Positions 1 through 12,648 of a stretch of DNA of 64,000 nt are shown piece by piece (the first letter of the stretch is position 1; every line of letters starts with the position of its first letter). The DNA comes from Piromyces finnis (lineage: Eukaryota; Neocallimastigomycota; Neocallimastigomycetes; Neocallimastigales; Neocallimastigaceae). The position numbers were made by a program, and so were the translations under genes. The notes beneath the pieces are model-generated. The model was not told the DNA's origin and ran no database searches. It saw only the letters and a program-made list of their open reading frames with translations. Location: the NCBI GenBank assembly GCA_002104945.1, contig MCFH01000025.1:186001-250000 (forward strand). The letters run 5' to 3'.

Positions 1-2244
<2,244 letters not shown>

Positions 2245-3573
2245 TTATATTTTAAAAAAAAAAAAAATTATTATAATAAGATTAATAATAATTATTAATA
2301 TTAAATATTTTAATTTTAATAAATATAACAAATGAATATATTAATAGAGAGATCATCGAGCAAATCAAGGAGATCGTCTAATAATAGTATTATATTGAAC
2401 TGAACTGATTTTAATAAAACATAATAAATCATTATGATTATTAGAAAATCATAAAATAAAAAAGATTTTTTTAACAACCATTCATTCATATAAACATAAT
2501 TACAAATAAAAAATAATATATATATAATCAAGCACACATTATAAAAAAAAAATCTATCCACATTATTCAAATCAATATTATATATATATAGTTTTTACAT
2601 TATAATTTTTTTTTCTTTTTTTTTTTTTATTAATACCTTTCAGTAATAAAAATAATATATTAATATTTTTATGATAACTTTTCTATAATTTTTTTATAAT
2701 AATAATATTAAAAAAAGATGTTTTGTAATTAAAATTATAATTTTTTCACATAACAATACATAAACTTTACAACTTGTTTTATTTTTTTTTGAACAGAATC
2801 GTATTAAAAAAAATATAAAAAACATTTATATTGTAAAATAAAGTATATTATCGTGTTTAAAGAAAATTATATATGCTTTCTTTTTATTTTATTTTTTGAA
2901 TATATAATAGATGTATATTCAAAAAATTAACAAATTAAAAAAAAAACAACCATAATTGATGTATATTCTAATATGTTTTAACCATAAAATTATAACAATA
3001 ATTACATTAAATCATAATATTGTATTTTTATAATTTTTAAGTTTAAACCATTAAAACCATCACTATATCACTATATACTAATAAAGAATAAAATCAAAAT
3101 TACAAAATACTAATACTATATTAGTGTTTTTTTTTCATCTTATTATTATCTTATTATTGATAATAAAAGGTTTATTTTCAAAAAAAAAGATAATATATAT
3201 CCATATATTATAATATATTAATAAATTTAAATATATCCAATCATATACTTCTAATTCCTATTTTTAATTTAAATTGTATATATTGCAATACAATATATTT
3301 TTAAATTTAACAAAATTTTGAAGGAAAACACAAAGGGTTAGGAAATATAAAATACATATTAAATAGTAAGGTTTACATTTATCTACTACTACTAATAATA
3401 ATAATATTTTTTTTTCACTTCCCTTTTTGTATTGTAAGGAAAGAAAAAAAAAAAACATTTTTGAAAAGAAAAAAATTAAATAATTTTTCGTTCTTTTTTC
3501 TATTTAAAATAAATATAAATTACAAAACATATATAACATAAATTATTAATAATATAGAAAAAAAAATATTAAA
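2245..3573. other. Intergenic spacer, no gene seen
   Basis: A/T-only stretches and homopolymer runs between the RasGAP stop and the next start codon. The short minus-strand open frames here are Ile/Phe/Leu-only and lack any protein character. The 3' part presumably holds the promoter of the small coiled-coil gene at 3574. Confidence 0.6.
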
Positions 3574-3962
3574 ATGGCCAAGGAAATTAGTATTGAAGAA
3601 ATGCTTAAGAAGCTTGAAAGTGATGTTAAACTCGCTGAAAACTTTGATGATCCAAATGGTAGAATAGATATTGCTTCTATGAATAGAGTAAGTATTTTTG
3701 TTTTATATTAATATAAAAAAGTGTAAAATTATATCATTATTCATAAAAATGAATGAGTAGATGTTGAGTTGTTTAATTTTAAAATTAATAATTTTATTAG
3801 CAAATGGATAATACCAATGCTATCTTAGATATTTTAGAATCAAAATTTGATACCATTAATGCTAATTTAGATGCTATGTTAAGCGCAATTGAAAGTCAAC
3901 AAGCTATCAAGGAAGAACCAGAAGAAGAAACTAAAGAAGAAGAAAAGAAGGAACAAAATTAA
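3574..3962 (+). CDS. Small acidic coiled-coil protein, 91 aa
   Basis: Two exons, 3574-3687 and 3801-3962, with donor GTAAGT and acceptor TTATTAG in phase 0. The protein starts MAKEISIEEMLKKLESDV. It has a heptad-like middle (ILDILESKFDTINANLDAML) and ends in a Glu/Lys-rich tail rich in KEEPEEE-type sequence. It has no membrane segment or signal peptide. Size and pattern suggest a small subunit of a helical-bundle complex, for example BLOC-type, GON7-like or HSBP1-like proteins, but no family signature is clear enough to name. The coding sequence has clearly higher GC than the flanks, which supports a real gene. Its 3' end faces the PUS3 gene. Confidence 0.7.
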
Positions 3963-3991
3963 AAGTGAAAAAAAATAAAACAAACAAAGAA

Positions 3992-4027
<36 letters not shown>

Positions 4028-4580
4028 TAAAAATTTTATAATAGTAATACACATTATAATAAAATCGGAATATCGTTGTTATATGTCTATTTATACCATA
4101 AATACTTTAATATCTCATTCATTAAAAAATTTTACATTTTCTCAATGTTTTAATTAAATGTCAAAATTTCAAATTATAGAATTATGAAAATAAATAATAA
4201 AAAAAAAAGTATTTTTTTTTAATTTATATATAATAAATTATTAAAAAATTATGCTTAAAACATTTTTTTTTTTTTTAATAAAATAATGCTTTGATAAATC
4301 CAATGGTTATGTAAGAAATAATGTAACAAAAAATATTTAATAAATAAATATTAAAAAATAATTATTGTTAAATTAAATTTATAGTATACATAAATTAAAA
4401 TGAACAACAATTCTTTATTTGCATTTGGATTGTTATACATATATTTTAACATGTAAATAGAATAATGTCGGTATATTAATTTATAAATTATTGATTTTAT
4501 AGTTTTTTGTAGATAATATTCTAAAAAGTAATAAAAAGTGGTATATTTTTATTGTTTGTTATCAAAATAGGTTAAACTTT
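3963..4580. other. Convergent 3' spacer
   Basis: Holds only A/T-rich sequence, with a short (AAT)n tract at about 3997-4027. Both flanking genes end here, so it must contain both polyadenylation regions, but no specific signal stands out. Confidence 0.6.
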
Positions 4581-6167
4581 TTATTTCTTTTGCTTTTTTC
4601 TTTCAAACTTTTCGTTAAAAGTACTGCATTTTTTCCTTTTAAGTAACGGGGTATAGTTTGAAGTGTTTGTTAGGGTATTTCCATTTTTTAAAGTTACTTT
4701 TTGAATTCTTTTTGAATTATACCATCCATCCAAATTGTGAGATTGTATAAACTTTAATATTGAATTAAAGTTTTGAGCGTCTATTTTATTAATAGTGTTG
4801 TTATTATCTGTGTTTAAGTGATTTTGAAAATGCCATTGATCTATTAAAAGTTTAGAAATAAGTGAAAGTTTAATAGCTTCATTTTGCCAAATTTCTAAGA
4901 GAATTGACATATTTTTTATATAATTTATGCAATTTTGTGGATTATTGTTTGAAGTAACATTTTTATCATTAATCCAGTAAAATGTATTTTTTGGATAACC
5001 TGTATCTACTAGAACTAAGGGGATTTCAGGTGCTAAATCATAAATTGGTTTTCCTATATCTTTTTCATCATCAACATTCAACAATTTATCTATAATTTCT
5101 ATATTTTCTTTATGCTTCCCAATTAAAAATAAAATCGCCATACAACAACGAACTTGATGCCAGAGAAAAGCCATGCCTTTAATCTCAAAAACATATATAT
5201 CAAATGGATGATAATTTTCTACGATGGAAGAAGAATTACTAGTTCCTTTGTTTTCTGATGATTTAGTGATTTCTGAAATGTCACTAGCTTTAAATATTGA
5301 ACAACTGTAAATTGTTCTTTGGAATTTGTTAGGCTTTGTTGGATCTATTTTACAGAAATTTCTAAAGTCATGATGACCTTCAAGCTTTTTACAAGCTTTT
5401 TGCATTAATTCTATATCTAAATCTTGACCACTAAAGAAATAATGATATTTACGATAAGAGCAACCATATCTAGCATTAAATGATGGTTTTATTGGTGACC
5501 ATGCTAAAATACGAATATCTGCTGGTAATATACGATTAAGCATATTTACATAATCCATTTCTTGTTCTGTTGATTTTATTAAAGACTCGTTGAAAGGTTC
5601 AATGTTAGAATTTATATTATTTTTATTATTATCATCTTCATTTTCATTTATAATTTCCATTGAGTCATTTTCTATTTTTATATTTTTTTTCTTTAAATCT
5701 TTTAATTCTTCAAATGTATAAATTCCCTTGGAAGGGTCATTTTGAAGAGTAGAACGAACGTACAACCCAACAATTTGTGAAAAAGCACTTACTCCTTTAT
5801 CTGTACGTCCACATAAACTATAATGACAAGATTTTCTATCTTGGATCAATTTTAATTTTTTTAAAGCATCGAATAGATGACCTTCAATAGTACTTACATT
5901 ACATTCTTCTGCCTGAGCTGCAAATCCTTGATAATTCCATCCGAAATAAGCTATTTTTAGTGCAATATATCTATAACAACATTTTGTAAAATCAAATTCT
6001 CGTTTTCCTTTACTTTTATTTGTAGTTTTGTTAACATTAGATGTTGTTGTTTTTATATCAATATGCTTTTTTATATAATTTATAAGGTCTTTTTTTTCCC
6101 AAGATTCAAAATCTAATAATGATTCTTGCTTTTCCTCTAATTTCTTTTCATTCAAATCTTGACTCAT
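4581..6167 (-). CDS. PUS3: tRNA pseudouridine38/39 synthase (PUS3/DEG1 type)
   Basis: Single-exon gene of 528 aa of the TruA superfamily, which in eukaryotes converts uridine 38/39 in the tRNA anticodon stem to pseudouridine. The core begins near residue 64 (YIALKIAYFGWNYQGFAAQ). The catalytic motif CGRTDKGVSAF puts the nucleophile at about Asp123. Later come ILAWSPIKPSFNARYGCSYR, LEGHHDFRNFCKID and FLWHQVRCCMAI, in the usual TruA order. The wording of the first motif and the eukaryotic extensions favour the PUS3/DEG1 branch over PUS1. There is an N-terminal Lys/Glu extension, an Asn-rich insertion near residues 175-195 and a basic C-terminus that could act as a nuclear signal. The ATG at 6167 is the first in frame and precedes the conserved core sensibly. 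Confidence 0.9.
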   Translation of the reverse strand: MSQDLNEKKLEEKQESLLDFESWEKKDLINYIKKHIDIKTTTSNVNKTTNKSKGKREFDFTKCCYRYIALKIAYFGWNYQGFAAQAEECNVSTIEGHLFDALKKLKLIQDRKSCHYSLCGRTDKGVSAFSQIVGLYVRSTLQNDPSKGIYTFEELKDLKKKNIKIENDSMEIINENEDDNNKNNINSNIEPFNESLIKSTEQEMDYVNMLNRILPADIRILAWSPIKPSFNARYGCSYRKYHYFFSGQDLDIELMQKACKKLEGHHDFRNFCKIDPTKPNKFQRTIYSCSIFKASDISEITKSSENKGTSNSSSIVENYHPFDIYVFEIKGMAFLWHQVRCCMAILFLIGKHKENIEIIDKLLNVDDEKDIGKPIYDLAPEIPLVLVDTGYPKNTFYWINDKNVTSNNNPQNCINYIKNMSILLEIWQNEAIKLSLISKLLIDQWHFQNHLNTDNNNTINKIDAQNFNSILKFIQSHNLDGWYNSKRIQKVTLKNGNTLTNTSNYTPLLKRKKCSTFNEKFERKKQKK

Positions 6168-7081
6168 TTTATAATAATTAAGGAATAAATTTTTTTTATT
6201 ATTATTATTATTATTATTTATATCTTAATATTTACAATTAATATTCATAAAATATGCATTTAAATTTCAAAGCCACAATATAATATCCAATATCCACTTG
6301 TAATGTTTTCAAAGAATTTATATTAACCACAAAATATAATTAAAAAATTGTTAGATGTATTGTTGATCCATAGAATAATGAAAATGAAATAATTAGTTTT
6401 GATTAATTAATTTCAAAATTTTTTTAATTAAAAAAAAATATAAAAAAAAAATTATATTAAAATAAAATCTAAAGTACTTTTTTTTATTATTATTAATATA
6501 AATATAATATCTTTATTTTTTTTATATATATAGATATAGATAGAAAAAAGAAAAGAGTATTAAAAAGAAACTAAAGAAAAAGTATAAAATATTAATAATA
6601 GCAACAAAATAGAGCACCTAAAAATAAAAATAAAAATATATACTAAAATTTAGAAAGAAAAAGAAATAAAAGGAATTTATCAACATTTCAAATCAATCAA
6701 ATAGAAATAGAATACATTTATATTAATATATATTTTCTTTTCTTATTTAAACAAACATTACAAACAAACAAATTAAACCAAACAGTAAAAGAAAAATAAG
6801 AACTTTTTGTTTTAAAATAATTTATAATTTTTACTAAAGAAAAAAAAATATAATATATTTTTTTAGTAATATAATATTCTTTAAAAATTATAATTTGTTT
6901 GAAATCTTTTACAAGGAAAATACTTTTTTTTTTTTAAAAAAAAAAAAGAAAAGAAAAAAATAAAATAAAAATAAAATAAAATTAAAATAAATTCAAGTAA
7001 AACTAAATAAGATTTATATAACTGTAGTAATAAAAGAAACTATTAAATCTATTACTTTAATTCATAAATAATAATATCAAC
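6168..7081. promoter_or_regulatory. Shared upstream region of PUS3 and OST48
   Basis: A divergent spacer of 914 bases with poly-A/poly-T runs and long purine-rich stretches near 6540-6680. The transcription starts of both genes should lie here. No defined element can be named from the sequence. Confidence 0.45.
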
Positions 7082-9348
7082 ATGAAAACACTATTTTTAT
7101 TTACTTTAATAATACAATTTACAAGTTTTATTTTTGCTAAATCCAATTCCTTGAGTGGAAATAGAATCTTGGTTGTTTTAGATAATATTGAAGATAAAAG
7201 TAATTACTCTATTTTCTTTAAAAGTCTTGAAGGTAAAATATTATTTAATTTTTAATAATAATAGTAATCTTTATTAGTAAATAAATAAAAAAAAATATAA
7301 AGCTTGATATATGTGTATATTCATATAATTATGAAATTATTATGATCATCATTGTACTTTTATGATATGTATATATAGATAAGAAAATGCTAACAAAATA
7401 ATTTATAAATAAATTTATAAATATTAGACAGAGGATTTGATCTTTCTTATTCTTCTGCTTCTGACGATAAACTTGAACTTATAAAGTTTGAAGAAAGTTT
7501 ATATGATCATTTAGTATTATTAGCACCAGAAACTAATTGTATGTCTATTTCATTTAAATAATATATAAAATATAAATTAAGACACTCTTGAAAATATATA
7601 TTTTTATATCACTCTTATTAATAAAAATTATATAAAAAATTATTATATATTACTATGATATTTATTCAAATTCTTCTTAACAATGAAATTGAAATAAAAT
7701 TCAACGTTGAAAATATTATGTATATTTTAAACATAATAAATTACTGCGCAAATTCACACATTTAATATACAAATTTTATGATTAAAAATAGATTATGAAA
7801 ATGATGTGGGACCAAAACAAATAATTGAATTCATCGATAAAGGTGGAAATGTTTTACTTGCAGCTAATGAAAATACAGGTTCAACCACTCAAGATTTATT
7901 ATATGAATTTGGTTCAGTTGTTGATGAAGCCAAATTTAATGTTATTGATAACTTTGTTCATAACTCTACTACCTCAAGTGTTCTTGCACTTGATAAGTTA
8001 GAAATTCCAATATCTTCAGATGAACTTGAAGCCCCAATTTTATATTCTGGTACAGCTATCAAATTTAAGGGAAAGAATCCATACAGTAAACCACTTTTAG
8101 TTGCTGGTCCAGCTGCTTACTCTTGGGATAATAGTGCTGTTAATAAAGATCCACTTGTTACTGGTAGTAATATTGTTTTAGTTAATACTTTACAAGCAGT
8201 TAACAATGCCAGAATTATTATTACTGGTTCTACCAAAATGTTTACCGATGAGTAAATATTAATGAATAGAATTAAATATATATATATATTTTTATTATTA
8301 TTGTATGATAATATATTAATTTCTTTTTTTTTTTTTTTTTGGGTTATTTTATTTTCATAACAACACTATTCTAACTATTCCAACTATTCCTACTCCTACT
8401 ACTACTACTAATAATAATAATATAAAAATTATCTCTAAAGATTTATTGAATCTCCAGTTAAGATTAATGATAAGACGTAAGTAATATTTTATCGTGTTGT
8501 CAACCAAAAAAAAAAATTTTTTTAATAGATTTATGTATTTAATTAAAAATTATATACTTAAAAAATTTATTATTTTTTTTTTACTTTAGTTATGAAAAAT
8601 CTGGCAATTTAGATTTCATTACCAATATTTCAAAATGGACATTCCAAGAAAAGAAAGTTTTAAAGGTTATTTCTTCAAAACATCATAAAGTTGGTGAAAC
8701 TGAAAGACCAGAATATTATACTATCAAGAATAATATGGTAAGTAGTTAATAAAAATGAAAAATTTTTATACAAATATATATATATATAGTTTTAAAGTTT
8801 AATTGTTTTCAAGAAATCAATTTTAATTCATTTTAATTGATATTTTAATATATAACAATTTTACAAAAAAAAAAAAAAAAAAAAAAAAGCATTATGAAAT
8901 TGAATTATCCGAATATAATGATGGTATCTGGCAACCATTCAATGCTACTGATATTCAATTAGAATTAATTATGCTTGATCCATACATTAGAACTACCTTA
9001 AAGCAACAACCAATTACTAATCCAACCTCATCCACCTTTTCAATTGATTTAATCATTCCAGATCATTGTGGTGTTTTCACATTTAAGGTTGACTACCGTC
9101 GTTATGGTTTATCTTGGATTTTAGAAAAAGATGTTATAGCAATTCATCCACTTCATTATAATGAATTTCCACGTTTCTTAGGTGAAGGTTTACCATATTA
9201 CTTTGGTGCTTTCTCTATGCTTGGTGGTTTCATTATCATTTCAATTTTAGCTCTTTATCATGAAGATGATACTAAGAAGAACACTGATACTGTTACTTCT
9301 TCAAAGAAGGAAAAAGAAGTTGCTGCTACTGAAAAGAAAAAGAATTAA
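7082..9348 (+). CDS. WBP1: Oligosaccharyltransferase 48 kDa subunit (OST48/WBP1)
   Basis: Subunit of the ER-membrane oligosaccharyltransferase, which transfers the lipid-linked glycan to Asn of nascent proteins. Proposed exons are 7082-7232, 7428-7538, 7792-8251, 8441-8476, 8590-8737 and 8890-9348, giving 454 aa, close to the family's 430-456. There is a signal peptide (MKTLFLFTLIIQFTSFIFA), a GATase-like luminal part (GNRILVVLDN, then FIDKGGNVLLAAN), the conserved GSTKMFTDEF motif, DHCGVFTFKVDYRRYGLSWI near the end, and one C-terminal membrane segment (about residues 400-423) with a charged cytosolic tail. Exon 4 is only 36 nt. Phases agree throughout. SEC62 lies just downstream in the opposite direction, another ER translocon-linked protein. 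Confidence 0.93.
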
Positions 9349-9952
9349 TTATGGAAATTAATAAATAAAAAAGAAAAAAAAAACTAAATATTAATTATTA
9401 TCATAGAAAAAGAAATATAATATAAAATCCAAAAAAAAAAAAAAAAAAAAAAAAATGTATAAAACAATATATATATAATATAAATATAATTAAATAAATA
9501 TAATTTCATCATAGCCAATATAAATAAAAATAAAAATTCAAAAAAAAAAAAAAAAAAAACATTTTATAATTAAAGTACCCTTATTTTTTTTCTAATTTTA
9601 TTTTTATGGAATCTCTAAAAGTTTATGAAAAAAAAAAGAGGTTAAAAATCAAAAGGTCAAACAATAAAATTTCAAAAGTATTTTTATTTATTTATTATTA
9701 TTTTTCTTTATAAAAATAGGCGTTTTTTACGTACATTAGATTGTCATGATGATTTATTTATTTGTTTATTTATTTATTTTTTTTTTTTTTAAAAATTAGT
9801 TATTATAATTTATAAATTAAAAGATTATAAAAATTATTATGACTTTATATTTTTAAACTTTTATTTTATTTTTTTTTTACTGTCTTTATTTGTTATATAT
9901 TTTTCTTTTAATGGATTCTTTTTTTTTTTTTTTTTTTTTTTTTTCCCTCAAT
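9349..9952. other. Convergent 3' spacer with homopolymer runs
   Basis: A spacer of 604 bases holding several poly-A and poly-T runs of about 18-24 bases (for example about 9429-9455, 9540-9559 and 9921-9944). The ends of OST48 and SEC62 transcripts must lie here. No other structure was seen. Confidence 0.55.
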
Positions 9953-10778
9953 TCATTCAATTTTCTTTAATTTAGCTTCAGAAAGCTGGTATACTGGAAT
10001 AAATCTTTCTTTGAAACTACAATCAGCAAATAAATCTGGGAGAAGCATAAGACCTCTATCCTTCCACATTATCTTAGTAACTTGGAATACGGCAAAACGT
10101 ATTAAAAGGAATAAACCACCCATACCAAAAATGTAAGCAATAGTTTCCACTAAAGCTAAGACCATATCATACATTGTATGATGCTTTTTATCATGACTAT
10201 TATAGATACGATGGTAGAAGCTACCAAAAATACTTGCAATAACAATGAATACAACACTAATACAAGCTATTAAAAATATTTTTACTTTATTTTCCATTGT
10301 ATTGACGTAATTCCAAACGTAGTATTGATCTAATTCAAACACATTATTATTTTCTGGTTTAGTGGTAATAACAGGAAGAGTATTTTTTGGAGTGTTAGTG
10401 TCTACAGTAACAGCTTGAATAAGATGATTTTCAAGTAATTGATTAAGAATTTTTTCTGCATCTTCGATACACTCAATAGCTGGTAAAAATCTATGATTTG
10501 GATCATTATTTTGATTTTCATTATCAAAAGATGAAACATAACTAAAATATTCAAATCTTAATAAACTATTTTTCGCAATATCACCTATAGTCAAAGTATA
10601 ATATATATATATATTTGGAACAATAAAAACGGGTTAATAAAAAAACCATTTGTATCAATAATTATGATTAAATATTAAAAAGTTTTAATTAATTAAAAAG
10701 AGAGAAAAAAAATTGTTGAAATAAAAGAGAAAGAAAGAAAACTATGAATAAATAAACTAATAAAAATATATTTAAATT

Positions 10779-10846
<68 letters not shown>

Positions 10847-11065
10847 TCCAATTATTAACAATAATATAAAATATAAAATAGCAATTGTTTTCCAAGATAT
10901 TTCAATATAATTACTTTAAATATTTTATTATATGTTTATTATATATACCATACCATAGAAATATATAGCCTTTTCTCCATTTAAATTTCCTGTATTTTTT
11001 TGCATAATTTTTTGAAGATAATTAGAAACTTCAAGTAATTCAATTGGTGCCTTTGTATAATCCAT
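9953..11065 (-). CDS. SEC62: Translocation protein SEC62
   Basis: Membrane component of the Sec62/Sec63 complex, which acts with the Sec61 channel in post-translational import into the ER. Two exons on the minus strand, 10954-11065 and 9953-10584, give 247 aa. The first exon starts MDYTKAPIELLEVSNYL; the spliced codon restores FYGDIAKNSLLRFEYF. Two membrane segments follow (about residues 127-149 and 165-193). The diagnostic C-terminal motif is GLMLLPDLFADCSFKERFIPVY, the fungal/animal Sec62 pattern of an aromatic/Leu-Pro-Asn/Asp-Leu stretch before the final helix. The N-terminal domain is short and less basic than in yeast. The intron (10585-10953) contains an (ATT)n tract. Confidence 0.88.
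10782..10846. repeat. (ATT)n microsatellite in SEC62 intron
   Basis: About 21 consecutive ATT units lie within the single SEC62 intron. On the transcribed strand they read AAT, the same polarity as in the RasGAP intron. Confidence 0.9.
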
Positions 11066-11658
11066 TATGTAATAATTTTATATTAAAATCTATGAAAGCA
11101 GGCATACAATATACACATAGAGAAAATAATAATAATATATAAATAAAATAAGAATGAGAAAATGATTTCAATTTATATTATAGAAATAAAATAACATTTA
11201 AATTATATTTGACAGTTTTGTTGATAAAATGGATTTTTCATTATAAATTCATTATCAATTATTATATATTAAAATAATAATAAACTTACTTATTTTAATT
11301 ATTATTATTTTGAACAAATGAACAAGTTTTTTTTTATATTTATAATATTATTGTTATTACTTATTTATATTCTTTTTTTTACTGTCAGAATTGTAAAATT
11401 TTTATTGTAAAATTTTTAAAAAAAAAAAAATTTTAAAAAAATTAAATTTCATTTAAAAATTAATATTTCATAGAATAAATTAAATGGATGGCTATTCAAA
11501 AAAAAAAAAATTTTTTAAAGACTTTTCACAATGAACGTAGGTATACGTTTAAAATTTCTTATATAAAAATAATAAGAATTATAAATTATATAATTTTTTT
11601 TCAATCATCATTAATTAATAATGGTATCATAATAGAAATATGATTTTATTATTGAAAG

Positions 11659-11783
11659 CAAGTGCCAATAAATAGATATCCTAGAGTTTTGGAAGATTTA
11701 GCTAAAAACCCTGGCTAGAAGAAAGACAACACCAGGCAGAGATTTAGCCAGGAAAAATTTGAAAACAAGTGTCAATAAATAGA
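11659..11783. repeat. Structured element A: direct repeats around a hairpin
   Basis: Two near-identical 18-mers, CAAGTGCCAATAAATAGA at 11659-11676 and CAAGTGTCAATAAATAGA at 11766-11783 (one mismatch), bracket an 89-base segment. Inside, GCTAAA (11701-11706) pairs with TTTAGC (11743-11748) and CCTGG (11710-11714) pairs with CCAGG (11732-11736). The segment is far richer in G/C than its surroundings. It could be a small non-coding RNA, or a short non-autonomous insertion with its target duplication. The sequence alone does not decide. Confidence 0.5.
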
Positions 11784-12571
11784 GTTAAATGGAATTCCAA
11801 ATTATTGTATATATGTTTATAATATATTTAATAGTTATTTGACAATAAACATTACTTTAAACTTTTTTTTTTTCATAGCATTTAAAGTGTCCTATTTCTT
11901 TTAATTTATTTTAAGTAATGAATGATTAATAAATAATAATTGTATTTACTATAATTTTATTATTAACTCAAATCTATGTCACTTTTTCATTAAAAAAAAA
12001 CCTAAAATAATGTTTTTCAAAACTTTACAGTAAAAATCATTAAACTATTTCTTATTTTCACATTACTGAATAAATTATTGTTGCTTTTGAATATTAAGAA
12101 AAAAAGAAAAAATATAAAACTTATCAATAAAAAGAAAATATAATAATAAAACAACAATAAATTAAAAGATGTTATTAAGTTTTAAAATTATGGGGTTTTT
12201 TTTTTTTAACTAAAAGAAATCATTATATTATATGAGTATTACCATTATTACCACCATTAAAATTAAAATCAAGAAATATTTATTATTAAATAGATTAATA
12301 CGAATACCTTATTATAATAAATATTCTTTTTTATTTATTCATTATAGAAAAGATGCTATATTAATATCATTTGATAAATAAAAAAAAAAAAGTGTGACTC
12401 CGTTACTCATCTATCCTACTTTTTTTTTTTTTGAATAATATTATAAAATATGAACTGTTATACAAAAATATTACTCTGAATACTTTATAAATATAATTCT
12501 TTTTTGCCTACTAAAGTCATAAACCTATATATATATATATAATGTTTTTTTTTTTGTATAAACCGATACTT

Positions 12572-12648
12572 TTAAAGAACTACGGCATGAATGGGAAGAG
12601 GAGAGAACTTGACTTCTCGGAGCATTCCCTGGTGGATTAGTTCTTTAA
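12572..12648. ncRNA. Structured element B: candidate 77-nt nested hairpin RNA
   Basis: A perfect 11-bp outer stem (TTAAAGAACTA 12572-12582 with TAGTTCTTTAA 12638-12648) encloses a 5-bp stem (GGGAA 12593-12597 with TTCCC 12625-12629) and an inner 5-bp hairpin (GAGAA 12603-12607, loop CTTGAC, TTCTC 12614-12618). The interior is about half G/C in a region that is almost all A/T. It does not match tRNA, 5S, U1, U2, U4, U5, U6, hammerhead or SRP signatures that I know. The transcribed strand is unknown. A second short stem follows (TGCCTA and TAGGCA between about 12681 and 12722). Confidence 0.4.

Noticed and set aside
2316..3458. Short minus-strand open frames
   Set aside because: Only Ile/Phe/Tyr/Leu/Asn residues, no conserved look, and no support from splice sites or composition.
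12572..12648. Element B as a tRNA, snRNA or hammerhead ribozyme
   Set aside because: No T-loop or acceptor geometry, no U1/U2/U4/U5/U6 signature words, and no CUGANGA...GAAA core. It was kept only as an unclassified structure.
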